From Vampirovibrio sp041737375 (GTDB lineage Bacteria; Cyanobacteriota; Vampirovibrionia; Vampirovibrionales; Vampirovibrionaceae): a stretch of DNA of 64,000 nucleotides. The position numbers and the translations under genes were made by a program. Below are positions 33,590-42,674 of the stretch, one piece after another. The number at the start of each line of letters is the position of its first letter. Within the stretch, counting starts at the first letter, position 1. Under the pieces are notes generated by a model. That model saw only the letters and a list, made by a program, of their open reading frames with translations. It was not told the DNA's origin and made no database searches. The stretch is from assembly GCF_041737375.1 (NCBI RefSeq), contig NZ_JBGSRV010000003.1, positions 62,001-126,000 on the forward strand, written 5' to 3'.

Positions 33590-33914
33590 ATACAGTATCC
33601 TGTCGTTGGGCTTGGGCAATTCGGTGCAGGTAATCGAGGGGCGGATCGGTGGCCCGGCTGATGCGTGCGGTGTATTCACCCACCATCATTCTGGCGGAAC
33701 CTACGCCAACCGCTTGCTGTGGCTTACGACCGCCTTGCCAGTCGGCCAAAGTGGCGGGTTGCAGGGGGCCTTGCAAACTGGTTTTCTGCAACAGGCATTT
33801 AAATTTGCATCGTTTGCAGCGTTTTTTATACAGCAAGGCATTTCCGGCAGCGTGTATCCGCACTTCTATCGTTTTTAAAAACAGGCTTTTGCAGTGGTCG
33901 CATTGATATGGCAT
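33486..33914 (-). CDS. Com-like zinc-ribbon protein
   Basis: A 142-residue frame starting at ATG 33914 (GAGGGG upstream) with two Cys pairs: MPYQCDHCKSLFLK near the start and KKRCKRCKFKCLL near residues 30-42. This is like the treble-clef zinc finger of phage Mu Com, a translational regulator. The rest is Gln/Arg/Ala-rich. The last 35 codons overlap the next gene in a different frame. So either the C-terminus is not conserved or a frameshift lies here. Confidence 0.5.
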   Translation of the reverse strand: MPYQCDHCKSLFLKTIEVRIHAAGNALLYKKRCKRCKFKCLLQKTSLQGPLQPATLADWQGGRKPQQAVGVGSARMMVGEYTARISRATDPPLDYLHRIAQAQRQDTVYETQKNTIHRRTAAQTEEFAGRPLGPLSPGAGGY

Positions 33915-34009
33915 AACGCCCCTCACGTTCTAGACAGTCAGCAGCGCTGTCGCGTGAATTTAGTATGAAGGTGGGGTTTGGATTTTCCCAGCGAAGCAGA
34001 TTTATGATT

Positions 34010-34340
34010 TCAAGGGGGCCAGCCCCCTTGGAATCCCCCGCTGGGGACGGGTTGTGTCCCCAGACCCCTCAAATATGGGGGAAGGGTGAATCGAAGAACG
34101 TGCCTTTCAAGGGGGCTAGCCCCCTTGGGTGTCATTGGCTGGGGGTGGGTTTTGTTTTCAGGCCTCTCAAATACTGCGGGGATACCGTTTCCTAGAATGC
34201 GCTTTTCAAGGGGCTTGCCCCTTGAATGAATGCCCATAAGCCCCCTATCTAAAAAACACCTCTCTCCCTCCTACCTGAGGGGTCTGGGGACACAGTCCGT
34301 CCCCAGCGGGGGATCCCAAGGGGGCTGGCCCCCTTGAAAA
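34010..34340. repeat. cluster of GC-rich palindromic (REP-like) repeats
   Basis: Four hairpin cores of the type CAAGGGGGC, two bases, GCCCCCTTG occur near 34013, 34109, 34207 (shorter, GGGGCttGCCCC) and 34318. The outer two belong to a roughly 60-bp unit present in inverted orientation (about 34011-34070 and 34272-34340). The copies differ at only a few bases and include the shared block CCCCGCTGGGGACGG. The inner copies are degenerate. The remainder of 33915-34614 holds no gene. Confidence 0.85.
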
Positions 34341-34614
34341 TCCACTATTTATAAAATAGCAACTACAAAACCAGCTCCAAAAACCCCAGCAAACCCTTTG
34401 GGGCGAACTTACACTAAAGCGTTTTTGTCAAACAAACACCAAGAAAAGATTACGAAATGTAAACTCACCCCAACCGCCTGCCCATCAACACCTTGGCAAA
34501 AGCTCTTATTTTTGTTTTTATTTTTATTTCTCTCAATGAGGATTCTCAGCTAGAATAATTTCATCGATTGGAAGTGACCACCACTAACGTTTACAGAGGG
34601 ATGGAACCAGCGCC

Positions 34615-35196
34615 ATGATTGACGCAATGGATCGGCTTAAAGTGCCGAAATGTAAAGCTGCCCAAGCCAATAAGCCAGTGCAGTTTGGGCAAAAAACAAC
34701 ACCCATCCACAGCCAGCCCACCCAACAGGGCGATGTTTTTGTGAAATCCGCAAAGCCAGCCGAGGCCAATAGCAAAGCTTCGGCCCCCGCTCAAAGCAAA
34801 AACCCGATGGGCGCGGCCCTGCAAAACTTTGTGAAACAGGCCAGCAAAGCGGACAATCCCTTGATGAACGCCTTGAAAAAACTGGCCCCGGCCAGCCCGC
34901 CCGCCCAACTGGAAGCCAGCCGCAAGCCTGCTGAAATACCGGCAGGGGCCAGCACCCAATCGCCTTTCCTGAAAGCTGGAGAACACACCCTGGCTTCGCC
35001 CGAAAAAGCGTTTGCCACCCAGCCGACCAGCGCCCAAATCAATACCCGTAATAAAGTTAATTTGTTTGCCGGAGCCGCTGTCACGTCCGCAGGGCTGGGC
35101 GCTTTAACCGGCATGGTAATGGGACCTGCCGCCATTGCCGCCAATCCGGCCTTGCTGAATAAAATGATTGCTCTGTTGCCCACGCAACTGCCCTAA
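34615..35196 (+). CDS. hypothetical protein with C-terminal hydrophobic segment
   Basis: A 193-residue protein. The first about 140 residues are disordered, rich in Ala, Pro, Lys, Gln and Ser, with a VQFGQKTTP motif near residue 23 that recalls other small proteins here. A helix (AALQNFVKQASKADNPLM) follows. The end has a Gly/Ala-rich membrane-like segment (about 150-172, LFAGAAVTSAGLGALTGMVM). No signal peptide. Terminator 60 bp downstream. Function unknown. Confidence 0.6.
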   Translation: MIDAMDRLKVPKCKAAQANKPVQFGQKTTPIHSQPTQQGDVFVKSAKPAEANSKASAPAQSKNPMGAALQNFVKQASKADNPLMNALKKLAPASPPAQLEASRKPAEIPAGASTQSPFLKAGEHTLASPEKAFATQPTSAQINTRNKVNLFAGAAVTSAGLGALTGMVMGPAAIAANPALLNKMIALLPTQLP

Positions 35197-35257
35197 GTTT
35201 TCTCTCTCCTTCTAACAATAACTAACTGCGACTGATAAGGTAATAATTGCCTGCCCT

Positions 35258-35285
35258 AACCCGGAAGCTTCGGTTTCCGGGTTTT
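35258..35285 (+). terminator. intrinsic terminator
   Basis: AACCCGGAA (35258-35266) pairs with TTCCGGGTT (35275-35283), followed by further T. It ends the 34615-35196 transcript. Confidence 0.75.
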
Positions 35286-35304
35286 ACCCTGTTTATGGCC
35301 CCAT

Positions 35305-35337
35305 AAAAAAGAAGCACCCTGCTGCAAAGGGCGCTTC
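35305..35337 (-). terminator. intrinsic terminator of the bL25 gene
   Basis: Minus strand GAAGCGCCCT (35337-35328) pairs with AGGGTGCTTC (35320-35311), with one G-T pair and a 7-nt loop. Six T follow (35310-35305). Confidence 0.8.
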
Positions 35338-35399
35338 AAATGGTTTGATTCAATTGATTTTATCGAACAGCAAAGCGTTCGCCCTACTGGCACCGCAAG

Positions 35400-35696
35400 C
35401 TAGGCTTGGGGAACGGTGCCATCCAGCAAATAAAATTCGGCGCTGATGGGACGCTGACTGACCGGCTCCACATGCAGTTGGCGAACCTGAGCGGTGGCAT
35501 CGACATAACCAGACAACTTGAGCTGGCGGTTGCCGTGGGAAATCAGTTGGGCGAACTCGTGCGATTTAACCTGAATGTGAACGGACTGAATGTTTTTTCC
35601 ATACAGGGTTACCGGAATGTATCCCGCTACCCGCAATTTGCGAGGGGTTAGGGTAGTATCCCGCTCGGTTACTTTTAATTCCTGCGACTTGGTCAT
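35400..35696 (-). CDS. rplY: ribosomal protein bL25 (short form)
   Basis: 5S rRNA-binding protein of the 50S subunit. I use ATG 35696 (purine-rich GGAGGGAGAGAGA upstream), which gives 98 residues and the family start. LKVTERDTTLTPRKLRVAG, YIPVTLYGKN and the closing HVEPVSQRPISAEFYLLDG are visible. It lacks the C-terminal CTC domain of longer members, as in E. coli L25. It is monocistronic, with its own promoter and terminator. Confidence 0.88.
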   Translation of the reverse strand: MTKSQELKVTERDTTLTPRKLRVAGYIPVTLYGKNIQSVHIQVKSHEFAQLISHGNRQLKLSGYVDATAQVRQLHVEPVSQRPISAEFYLLDGTVPQA

Positions 35697-35765
35697 AGTC
35701 TCTCTCTCCCTCCGGGTCATCCCGGTTTGTGAATGGACGGTTGTGTAAAAACTCCGCCTCTCACC

Positions 35766-35794
35766 AAGATAGGCCACAAGGGCTTCAGGGTCAA
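35766..35794 (-). promoter_or_regulatory. promoter of rplY
   Basis: Minus strand TTGACC (35789-35794), 17 bp, TATCTT (35766-35771). The start site is about 60 nt before the ATG. Confidence 0.6.
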
Positions 35795-36000
35795 GCCAAG
35801 CGAGCTTTGGCCAACCGGAAACAGCGCTTGCTGAAAGGCAAAGCATCAAACCTGCCCCCTGTTTCGGGAATTTCCGGGTGCTTATGGCCGGGTTAAATTA
35901 TCTCAACAATTGGAAAACACTTTGAAAACCGCACCCATTCAGGTCACAATAACCAGCGTTCCGTCTGTTCTCTTCTGTTCAGAAGTCGAGGGTTCAAGGT

Positions 36001-36342
36001 ATGTCCCACCCCATTTACATTCTCAGCACCGAGGAAGCTTACCAGCAAGCAACCGCCACCGGCCAATTCATCAGCGACAGTCTGGCCTCTGAGGGGTTTA
36101 TCCACGCCTCGCCCGCCCACCAGCTGAACCGGGTGGCCAACCTGTACTACGCCCACTTGCCCGCCCTGTGGTTACTATCCATCGATCCTCAAAAAGTGCA
36201 GCCCGAAATTCGGTGGGAAGCCGCCAGCACCGGCGATTTATACCCACACCTGTACGGGCCGCTAAACATGGAAGCCGTTTCAAAAGTCACTCGCCTAACC
36301 CCCAATGCCCAAGGCCAGTACCACATTCAGCCCGAAATTTAA
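36001..36342 (+). CDS. DUF952 family protein
   Basis: A 113-residue small globular protein. The DUF952 pattern is clear: IYILSTEEAYQQA at the start, SLASEGFIHASPAHQL, LWLLSIDPQKVQPEIRWE, and LYPHLYGPLNMEAVSKV near the end. The family resembles ADP-ribosyltransferase folds, but its activity is unproved. It converges with the glycoside hydrolase gene, 6 bp apart. Confidence 0.88.
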   Translation: MSHPIYILSTEEAYQQATATGQFISDSLASEGFIHASPAHQLNRVANLYYAHLPALWLLSIDPQKVQPEIRWEAASTGDLYPHLYGPLNMEAVSKVTRLTPNAQGQYHIQPEI

Positions 36343-36348
36343 GGCATT

Positions 36349-38256
36349 TTAAAAGCGAAATGGGCCTTCTCGTAGGGCTTCCGCATACGGGGCGGTCAAA
36401 CGGGCGCCATCAAACAGCACCACCCCACCCATGCCTGCCTGCTGAACCGTCTCGATTTCTCGTACCAAATTCAGCGGGCCAGTGCGGTTGTACAGGGAAA
36501 AAATACCCACATACACCGGTATTTGATCGTTGACTTGCGCCCGCAGCTGGGCGCATTGGCCGCTCATGCGGGTTAAATCGGTGGAAAGGCCAATGGGGGT
36601 TAGGGCCTGAATATCCCCTTCTTTGGCCCACTTGGGATAATCCTGCAATTTTTGAGCGTAGGTGGGGTCATGACTGGGAAACACCACGGCTGACACTAGC
36701 AAGTGGGGCCTCACAGCCCGAGCTTTGGCTGAAATGGATTTCACAAAGCTGGACACCTGAGCCTTACGCCAGCTCACCCACCGATCCCAAAGCGGGCTGG
36801 TGGGGGTTAAATCTTTCGGATCGGCCGAAGGCGAACTCAACGAAAGCGAAGCCGGACTCCAGCCAGTTTTGGGCAGGGGCTTTCCGGCTTTTTTCAGGGC
36901 CTCCAGCTTCAAGCGCTCCGCCTCGGCACGTTCGGCCTCAATCATGGCCTTGAACTGCTGACGGGCTGATTCGCTATAGCCCCAAGTGCTGCCCAGATAA
37001 TAGGGCTTATTGACGGCGGCGCTGGCCGGATAGCGGATATAGTCCAGATTAAGCCCATCAATTGCATAACCGGACACCATTTCCATCAGCAACTGATCCA
37101 GAAAAACCCGCACTTCCGGGTGGGCCGGATCCAGAAAATAATGGCCCGGCTCCACATCCGAAATCACCGGATTGGGCTTGTCCCAGTGGGGCCGCTGCAC
37201 GTTGCGCCATTGGGGGTATTGGTTCAGAATCGGGCCGTACTGCTCCCTGTTTTCTTGTTGATTACCGGCAAAAAACACCTGAACCCAAACGTGTACTTTC
37301 AGCCCTTGCTGATGGGCCTCTTCAATCCAGACCTTCAGCGGATCTCCGTTGCCATAGCGGGGATGCTGCTGCGGTAAGCCATAAGCGGCCATCACCTTGC
37401 TGGGATAAATGGTTTTTCCCTGATAATAGGTTTCCAGAAAAATATGGTCGATATGCGCCTTTTTCAACTCAGTTACTTTTTCCCGAATGGATTCAGGCTG
37501 GCTGTTTTCGGGGCGAATCCAGGTGCCTTTCAAGCCCTGCGCCATGGCCGGAATGGTGTTGTAAAAGGCTAAATCGGCCTGATGCACACATTGTTCTGAT
37601 AGCTTGGCCATGGCCTCATTGGCCCCCGCTTGGGCCTGATTGGCCAATACGGCACGGCAAGTCTGAGCGTCTGCCAAATGGCTCTGGTAGATGGGGGAGG
37701 CCGCACTTCTGGCAGTGGCTCGGGCCAAAGCCTCATCCACATCATGCAAATAGGTGCCGTGGGTGAATTGAATGGTTAATTTCTGAGTATCCAGGTTCCA
37801 GCCCGCCACAGACCCCATACGCCCAAAGCGATTGAGCCATTGTCCGGCAGTGCCATGCCCACTGATTACAAAGCCATTGGCTGGAATCAGACTGTTTCCG
37901 GCCTGAATATCAGTAATCACCCCGTCGGTTACCACGGCCTCAAACCCGGCCTGATTGGTGCCGGTACGGGGGCCATAAGCGGGGGTGTAAATCATCAACT
38001 GGTTTACCCCCCGAAAGCCGGGAAGGCCCTTGGCCGCCGGGAGTTTAAATTCATCGGGATCAATCGCTGTGAGCGGGAACTGATAGGTTTTAGTGGCTTG
38101 CGGACGGGCCGGATTTAAAATACTGGGTAACCCGCCTTGCTGGGCCTTGGCTGGCTCCGGCTTTAACCCGCCCAAAACCGGAACAGCGCTGAGCAAACAC
38201 AAGGCAGTGAAGGCCCAAAAACGCGTTTTTTTTGGATCAAAGCGGGAAATAGGCAA
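36349..38256 (-). CDS. secreted family-10-like glycoside hydrolase (GHL10/YngK type)
   Basis: Exported TIM-barrel glycosidase-like protein. I place the start at TTG 38256: AGGAG lies 8 nt upstream and the product begins with a good signal peptide (KKTRFWAFTALCLLSAVPV, cleavage near AKA-QQ), 635 residues in all. ATG 38358 would bury the signal. An N-terminal phosphodiester glycosidase-like region (NGFVISGHGTAGQWL) precedes the GHL10 core. That core has IDHIFLETYYQGKTIYPSK, VHVWVQVFF, DGLNLDYIRYP and SAVVFPSHDPTYAQ. Members act on bacterial cell-surface glycans. The exact substrate is unknown. Confidence 0.82.
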   Translation of the reverse strand: MPISRFDPKKTRFWAFTALCLLSAVPVLGGLKPEPAKAQQGGLPSILNPARPQATKTYQFPLTAIDPDEFKLPAAKGLPGFRGVNQLMIYTPAYGPRTGTNQAGFEAVVTDGVITDIQAGNSLIPANGFVISGHGTAGQWLNRFGRMGSVAGWNLDTQKLTIQFTHGTYLHDVDEALARATARSAASPIYQSHLADAQTCRAVLANQAQAGANEAMAKLSEQCVHQADLAFYNTIPAMAQGLKGTWIRPENSQPESIREKVTELKKAHIDHIFLETYYQGKTIYPSKVMAAYGLPQQHPRYGNGDPLKVWIEEAHQQGLKVHVWVQVFFAGNQQENREQYGPILNQYPQWRNVQRPHWDKPNPVISDVEPGHYFLDPAHPEVRVFLDQLLMEMVSGYAIDGLNLDYIRYPASAAVNKPYYLGSTWGYSESARQQFKAMIEAERAEAERLKLEALKKAGKPLPKTGWSPASLSLSSPSADPKDLTPTSPLWDRWVSWRKAQVSSFVKSISAKARAVRPHLLVSAVVFPSHDPTYAQKLQDYPKWAKEGDIQALTPIGLSTDLTRMSGQCAQLRAQVNDQIPVYVGIFSLYNRTGPLNLVREIETVQQAGMGGVVLFDGARLTAPYAEALREGPFRF

Positions 38257-38389
38257 GAACGAAACTCCTGTCAGCAACAAACCCTTATTGTACCTGATTT
38301 TTAAAGGCATCAAGCAGGCCACTGGTAAGCCCGAAAGTCGGTTGTTTTTTATCATCATTTTGTTGCGGAAGCCGCTACGTTAGCAACGA

Positions 38390-39496
38390 ATGCGCTTGAG
38401 GGGATTTAAAAGGATTAACACGGCCAAACCAAACGCCTCCCCTAAACTTGTAAGAAGGATTGGACGATTCACCTTGACCCCCTCAAGCTTACTGAACCCG
38501 CCCCAAACCGACCTGAAAGCAACCGATCTCCCCACAAGACCGGAAAGCACTTTGGCGAGACATCCTTTTGAAAGTGCCCCTTTTCTGGAAAGCTGGTGGG
38601 AGCATTTGGCCCCCAAGTTTTGTGGCGGCGAAGGTGAGGGCCAACTGTTTAAAACCACCAAACCCGTGCTAAAAGGTCTGGTTCCGCTTCAGTTTTTACG
38701 ACAAGCCGGATGGAACGGGGTGTATTACCAAAGTCTGAATCAGGCCGATTGGGAAAGCTTTCGCACCCTAAGCGACCGCACCCGCTGGGACTGCTTTGAA
38801 GTGCGCTGGAACCAGACCGTCACCGATTCGCAGGTGTTTAACCCCTACCTGCGTTTGGGGTGTAAAGTGCTGCACACCCCGGTATCCGGCAGCCCGGTTA
38901 TTGAGCTGCAAAATGGATGGGAAGCCTACTGGCAAGCCAAGGGTAGTCATCACCGGCAAAATATAAACCGGCAATTCAAAAAAGCCGCCCATCTACAACC
39001 GGAACTCATCTTTTTTGAAGGAGAGCAAGGGCTGGCTGAATTTTTCGCGCGTTTTTTCCCGGCCCATCAAGCCTATTGGCAGTCCAAGGGGGAAGGATCT
39101 TATTTTGAGGATCCCCGAGAACGGGCTTTTATCATTAGTTGGGCCAGCAAACTACAACAATCAGGACAACTTTGCCTGAGCGGCCTTTTGCTGGGCGGAC
39201 AAATCACCAACCTGAGCTTCAATGTCATCCACCGCAATGTGCTTTATGCCTTGCTCACAATCAATACCGGGGTTCATCATCAAGCAGTCCCCGGCATCAT
39301 GGCCCTGCATCAACTGACTCAACATGCTTGCGCTCAAGGCATGGAAACCATCGATCTGGGGCCGGGAGAATCCACTTTCAAGAAAAAATTCGCCACCCGT
39401 GTGGATCCCTGTTTTCAAACCCTGATTATTAACCCAAAATCAGTAGCGGGGCAACTGTACGGGGCGTTTAAATCCGGCAAATCGGTTTCTGTTTAA
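38390..39496 (+). CDS. FemAB/CelD-like GNAT acyltransferase (Acetyltransf_6)
   Basis: A 368-residue protein of the double-GNAT type found in polysaccharide and peptidoglycan modification. The second domain is clear (about 190-340): SHHRQNINRQFKKAAH, FFPAHQAYWQSKG, LCLSGLLLGGQITNLSFNV and MALHQLTQHACAQGMETID followed by LGPGESTFKKKFA. The N-terminal 60 residues are not conserved and ATG 38390 has no Shine-Dalgarno. The true start may be a TTG near 38474. It is divergent from the glycoside hydrolase. Acceptor unknown. Confidence 0.8.
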   Translation: MRLRGFKRINTAKPNASPKLVRRIGRFTLTPSSLLNPPQTDLKATDLPTRPESTLARHPFESAPFLESWWEHLAPKFCGGEGEGQLFKTTKPVLKGLVPLQFLRQAGWNGVYYQSLNQADWESFRTLSDRTRWDCFEVRWNQTVTDSQVFNPYLRLGCKVLHTPVSGSPVIELQNGWEAYWQAKGSHHRQNINRQFKKAAHLQPELIFFEGEQGLAEFFARFFPAHQAYWQSKGEGSYFEDPRERAFIISWASKLQQSGQLCLSGLLLGGQITNLSFNVIHRNVLYALLTINTGVHHQAVPGIMALHQLTQHACAQGMETIDLGPGESTFKKKFATRVDPCFQTLIINPKSVAGQLYGAFKSGKSVSV

Positions 39497-39679
39497 AAGG
39501 GGATCTAAAAAACACTCGGAACCACCGGGCGGCGGCCCCGCAGTTCATTGCTCCCCGGCAGGCCCCCCCCAATCGATATTTTTTTGCAACCAATGTAATA
39601 AGCCCGCCCCCTCCAAGGGATGGTTTTATCCTTGGTATTTAAACCCTATCGAGTCATATCAATCCCTGATTAAAACTTT

Positions 39680-39759
39680 TATAATGAATCCTGTGAATGG
39701 CCACCAACGTGGACTTCACAGGCCCCTCCATGGATTCATCCTGGAGGGGTACTTTTTTG
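39680..39759 (+). ncRNA. candidate small RNA with own promoter and terminator
   Basis: A consensus -10 TATAAT (39680-39685) is followed by a transcript of about 68 nt that contains no start codon with a ribosome site. Hairpin 1: CCTGTGAA pairs with TTCACAGG (39690-39722), with an inner CCAC/GTGG. Hairpin 2: CCCCTCCA pairs with TGGAGGGG (39723-39749) and is followed by a T-run, a textbook terminator. The -35 (TATCAA, 39657-39662) is weak. No plus-strand gene lies downstream, so it is not an obvious leader. Upstream, 39497-39679 holds nothing coding. Confidence 0.5.
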
Positions 39760-39782
39760 CTTGGTTCTATTTAGCAGGGCGC

Positions 39783-40070
39783 TTAAGCGGGATGGTGCGC
39801 CCACTGGGTAGGGGAAAGCGTTTTAAGTTGCAAGGCATGCAAATGACGCTCACGGGCCTCTTTCAACACCTCATGCACCAGCCGGTGCTGATCCAGAATG
39901 CCCACCCCTTCAAATTTGGGAGAAACCACGGTCATGCTGAGGTGAGTGGCTTCCAGACCCGGCGTGGCTTCCAGATGCCCAGCGTGTTTCCAGCTATCAT
40001 CAATGATTTCCACATGAGTGGCTTCCAGTGCCTGGGTTAATTGGGCTTTCAGTTGTTCAATAGTAGACAT
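39783..40070 (-). CDS. bolA: BolA family protein
   Basis: A 95-residue BolA/YrbA-type protein. The family partners monothiol glutaredoxins in iron-sulfur handling and affects cell shape and stress response. STIEQLKAQLTQAL, EIIDDSWKHAGH (with the conserved His) and LSMTVVSPKFEGVGILDQHRL match the fold. AAGGAG precedes the ATG. It is 27 bp downstream of priA on the same strand. The C-terminus is slightly longer than usual. Confidence 0.92.
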   Translation of the reverse strand: MSTIEQLKAQLTQALEATHVEIIDDSWKHAGHLEATPGLEATHLSMTVVSPKFEGVGILDQHRLVHEVLKEARERHLHALQLKTLSPTQWAHHPA

Positions 40071-40097
40071 GCGTTTCTCCTTACAAAGTGGTTCGGG

Positions 40098-42674
40098 CTA
40101 CAACAGGCTCTGGGCGTCAATGTCCAGAATAAAATTCAAGTCCTCCGGCAAGCGGGCTTCCATGGCCTTGCGGTAAAAGTCAATAATCAGGCGATGTCCG
40201 GCAGGGCCAGCCCCATTTTTAACCAGCAAATGCAAACGAAATTTATTTTGAATGCGAGGCAGCACACAAGGCGCTGGCCCCATCAGGATCATGCGTGAAT
40301 CCACATCGGCTGAGGATTTCATGAGTTCCCGCAAGTGCAAAGTAGCAGCCTGAATGAATTGCTGGGCCTTTTTCTCGTTCTCGCAACTCACAATAAACCG
40401 AAAAATTTGAGAATACGGCGGAAAGTTGCATTGCTCTCGCTGCACAATTTCTTCGTTGTAAAAGCTGGGGTAGTCCTGATTTTTGGAATGGGTTAACACC
40501 ATATGTTGAGTTTGCACCGATTGAATAATCACCCGTCCCGGCTTTTGGCCCCGACCGGCCCGACCGGCCACCTGGGTTAACAACTGAAAGCCCCGCTCGG
40601 ATGATTTGTAATCCGGCAGGCAAAAGGCGGAATCGGCACTGACTACCCCCACCAGCGTTACATTGGCCACATCCAGCCCCTTGGCCACAATTTGGGTACC
40701 AATTAAAATATCGGCTTCTCCGGCGGCAAAGGTTTCAAAAATTTCCACATAGGCGTTCTTACGCTGCAACACGTCACTGTCAATTCGCAACACACGGGCC
40801 TCGGGAAATTTTTTAATGACCTCATCCTCAATACGCTGAGTACCCACCCCACTGTGGCTCAGCTCCATGCTGGCGCACACCGGACAATAGGCCGGACGCT
40901 CGCTTTCGTATCCGCAATAATGGCAACACACCTGATTGCGGGTGCGATGAAAAGTAACCGCCACATCGCAATTGGGACACTGAAACACATGATCGCAAAC
41001 CGTGCATTGAATGGTGGTATAAAACCCCCGCCGGTTCAGCAGAATAATAGACTGCTCGCCCGCTTGCAGATTGAGGTTGAGTTCCTCAATCAAGGAGCGG
41101 GACAACTGGCCCTGATGGCCCTGGGCACGCTCCTGCTTCATATCCACAATGCGAACTTCGGCCAGTTGGCTATTGCCAAAACGCTCTGGCAGGTGCAAAA
41201 TACGCTGATTTTGATGGGCCTGATAAAAGGTGCTGATTTCAGGAGTAGCGCTGCCCAGCACCACTTTGGCCCCGGTACGCCGAGCCAGCTCCAAAGCCAA
41301 AGTTTTGGCGTTGTAGCGAGGGGCGGGGGAATCCTGCTTGTAGCTGTTCTCATGCTCCTCATCAATTAAAATTAAAGCCAAATCCTTTAAGGGCGCCCAA
41401 ATAGCGGAGCGGGCCCCGATCAAAATTTTCAACTCCCCGTTGCACAGTTTTTGCCAGGTGTCGGCCTTTTCCCCATCCGATAAATTACTGTGCCACAAGG
41501 CAATGTTTTCTGAGCCAAAGTGGTTAATAAAGCGGCGGGCAATCTGAGAGGTCAACGCGATTTCCGGCACCATGATCAGCACCGCCTTGCCCCGCTCCAG
41601 GGCGTGCCGGGTCATGCTCATGTACACTTCCGTTTTACCGGAGCCGGTAATGCCGTACAGCAGGTAGGGGTGTTCGCTATCGCCATTGACCACCGTATCC
41701 ATGGCCCGCTGCTGGTATTGAGAGAGGGTAAACTGGGTGCGGGCCACCAGTTTTTGAAACAGGGCCAAGGGGTCCCGATGCTCCGCCACCTCGGTAATGC
41801 TGAGCAGGCCAGCGGCCTCCAGCTTTTTAAGGGTAGGCGGGGTGGTGCCTAACACGTCCACCAGCTCCCGCAAGGGCAAGCCTTCTGGCAGCGATTTTAA
41901 GTGGTTGATAATGTCCTGCTGGCGGGTGGACAGCACCGCATTGTTCAGGGCCTCCACATTCAGCGTTACCCGTTTGTAGGTTTTGGCCCGTGTTTTGGCG
42001 CTTAGCTCGGTTTCCACCACCACAATGTCCAGCTTGCGTAAGCGGGCCAGCAACTGGTTCATGGTTTTCTGGGGCATTCTTAAATGAGAGGCCAGATACT
42101 TGGGCGAGTATCCCTTGGGGTTTTTGCCCTCGCACAACTCCTGATAGGAAGCGGCGTTTTTATACAAAAAATCAATCAGTTGCAAGGCTTTGCGGGCATG
42201 GGCATCCTGAATGCGGGCAAGGATGGAAGGCTCCGTAAAGTTGGGCCCCTGAAACACCAGTTTTTTAGGCTTTTGCACCAGATTGGCAGGCAAGGCACAG
42301 GCCAGCACCTGGGCAATGGGGGTGGCATAATAATCGGCCACCCAACCCATAAAATCGTAGTACGGGGCATCAAACAGAGGTGTTTCATCCAGAATATCAG
42401 ACAGCTCCTTGAGCTTGTAAGTGCCTTGGTAGGTGTCGCTGAGGGCCACGATAAACCCGGTTAAATCCTGCTGCGCCCCAAAAGAAACCAGCACGGGTTG
42501 TCCTACCTGCGCCACTTCCCGAAATTCTTCCGGCACCTGATAGGTAAACACCTGACTTTGCAGGCTTTTGGTGGTCATGTTCACCAAAACCTCAGCATAA
42601 CGAGGCAAGGGGCTTGAGCCCGCTTGTGGTGTGGATTGCGGTTGCAGGACAGTATCCCAGAGCGACAGATTCAT
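40098..42674 (-). CDS. priA: primosomal protein N' (replication restart helicase)
   Basis: 3'-5' helicase that reloads DnaB at stalled forks. ATG 42674 (or the adjacent GTG 42677) gives 858 residues; longer in-frame starts exist without support. Domains in order: N-terminal 3'BD (YAEVLVNMTTKSLQSQVFTY), winged helix, Walker A LLYGITGSGKTEVYM and LILIDEEHENSYKQD. The zinc region follows, with four CxxC pairs (CTVCDHVFQCPNCD, CCHYCGY, CPVC), then TQIVAKGLDVANVTLVGV. It is large for PriA (usually about 730-830), with extra winged-helix sequence before the helicase. Followed by bolA. Confidence 0.96.
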   Translation of the reverse strand: MNLSLWDTVLQPQSTPQAGSSPLPRYAEVLVNMTTKSLQSQVFTYQVPEEFREVAQVGQPVLVSFGAQQDLTGFIVALSDTYQGTYKLKELSDILDETPLFDAPYYDFMGWVADYYATPIAQVLACALPANLVQKPKKLVFQGPNFTEPSILARIQDAHARKALQLIDFLYKNAASYQELCEGKNPKGYSPKYLASHLRMPQKTMNQLLARLRKLDIVVVETELSAKTRAKTYKRVTLNVEALNNAVLSTRQQDIINHLKSLPEGLPLRELVDVLGTTPPTLKKLEAAGLLSITEVAEHRDPLALFQKLVARTQFTLSQYQQRAMDTVVNGDSEHPYLLYGITGSGKTEVYMSMTRHALERGKAVLIMVPEIALTSQIARRFINHFGSENIALWHSNLSDGEKADTWQKLCNGELKILIGARSAIWAPLKDLALILIDEEHENSYKQDSPAPRYNAKTLALELARRTGAKVVLGSATPEISTFYQAHQNQRILHLPERFGNSQLAEVRIVDMKQERAQGHQGQLSRSLIEELNLNLQAGEQSIILLNRRGFYTTIQCTVCDHVFQCPNCDVAVTFHRTRNQVCCHYCGYESERPAYCPVCASMELSHSGVGTQRIEDEVIKKFPEARVLRIDSDVLQRKNAYVEIFETFAAGEADILIGTQIVAKGLDVANVTLVGVVSADSAFCLPDYKSSERGFQLLTQVAGRAGRGQKPGRVIIQSVQTQHMVLTHSKNQDYPSFYNEEIVQREQCNFPPYSQIFRFIVSCENEKKAQQFIQAATLHLRELMKSSADVDSRMILMGPAPCVLPRIQNKFRLHLLVKNGAGPAGHRLIIDFYRKAMEARLPEDLNFILDIDAQSLL

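Noticed and set aside
34010..34340. CRISPR array
   Set aside because: Repeats are palindromic, irregularly spaced and partly inverted, with no uniform spacers and no cas genes.
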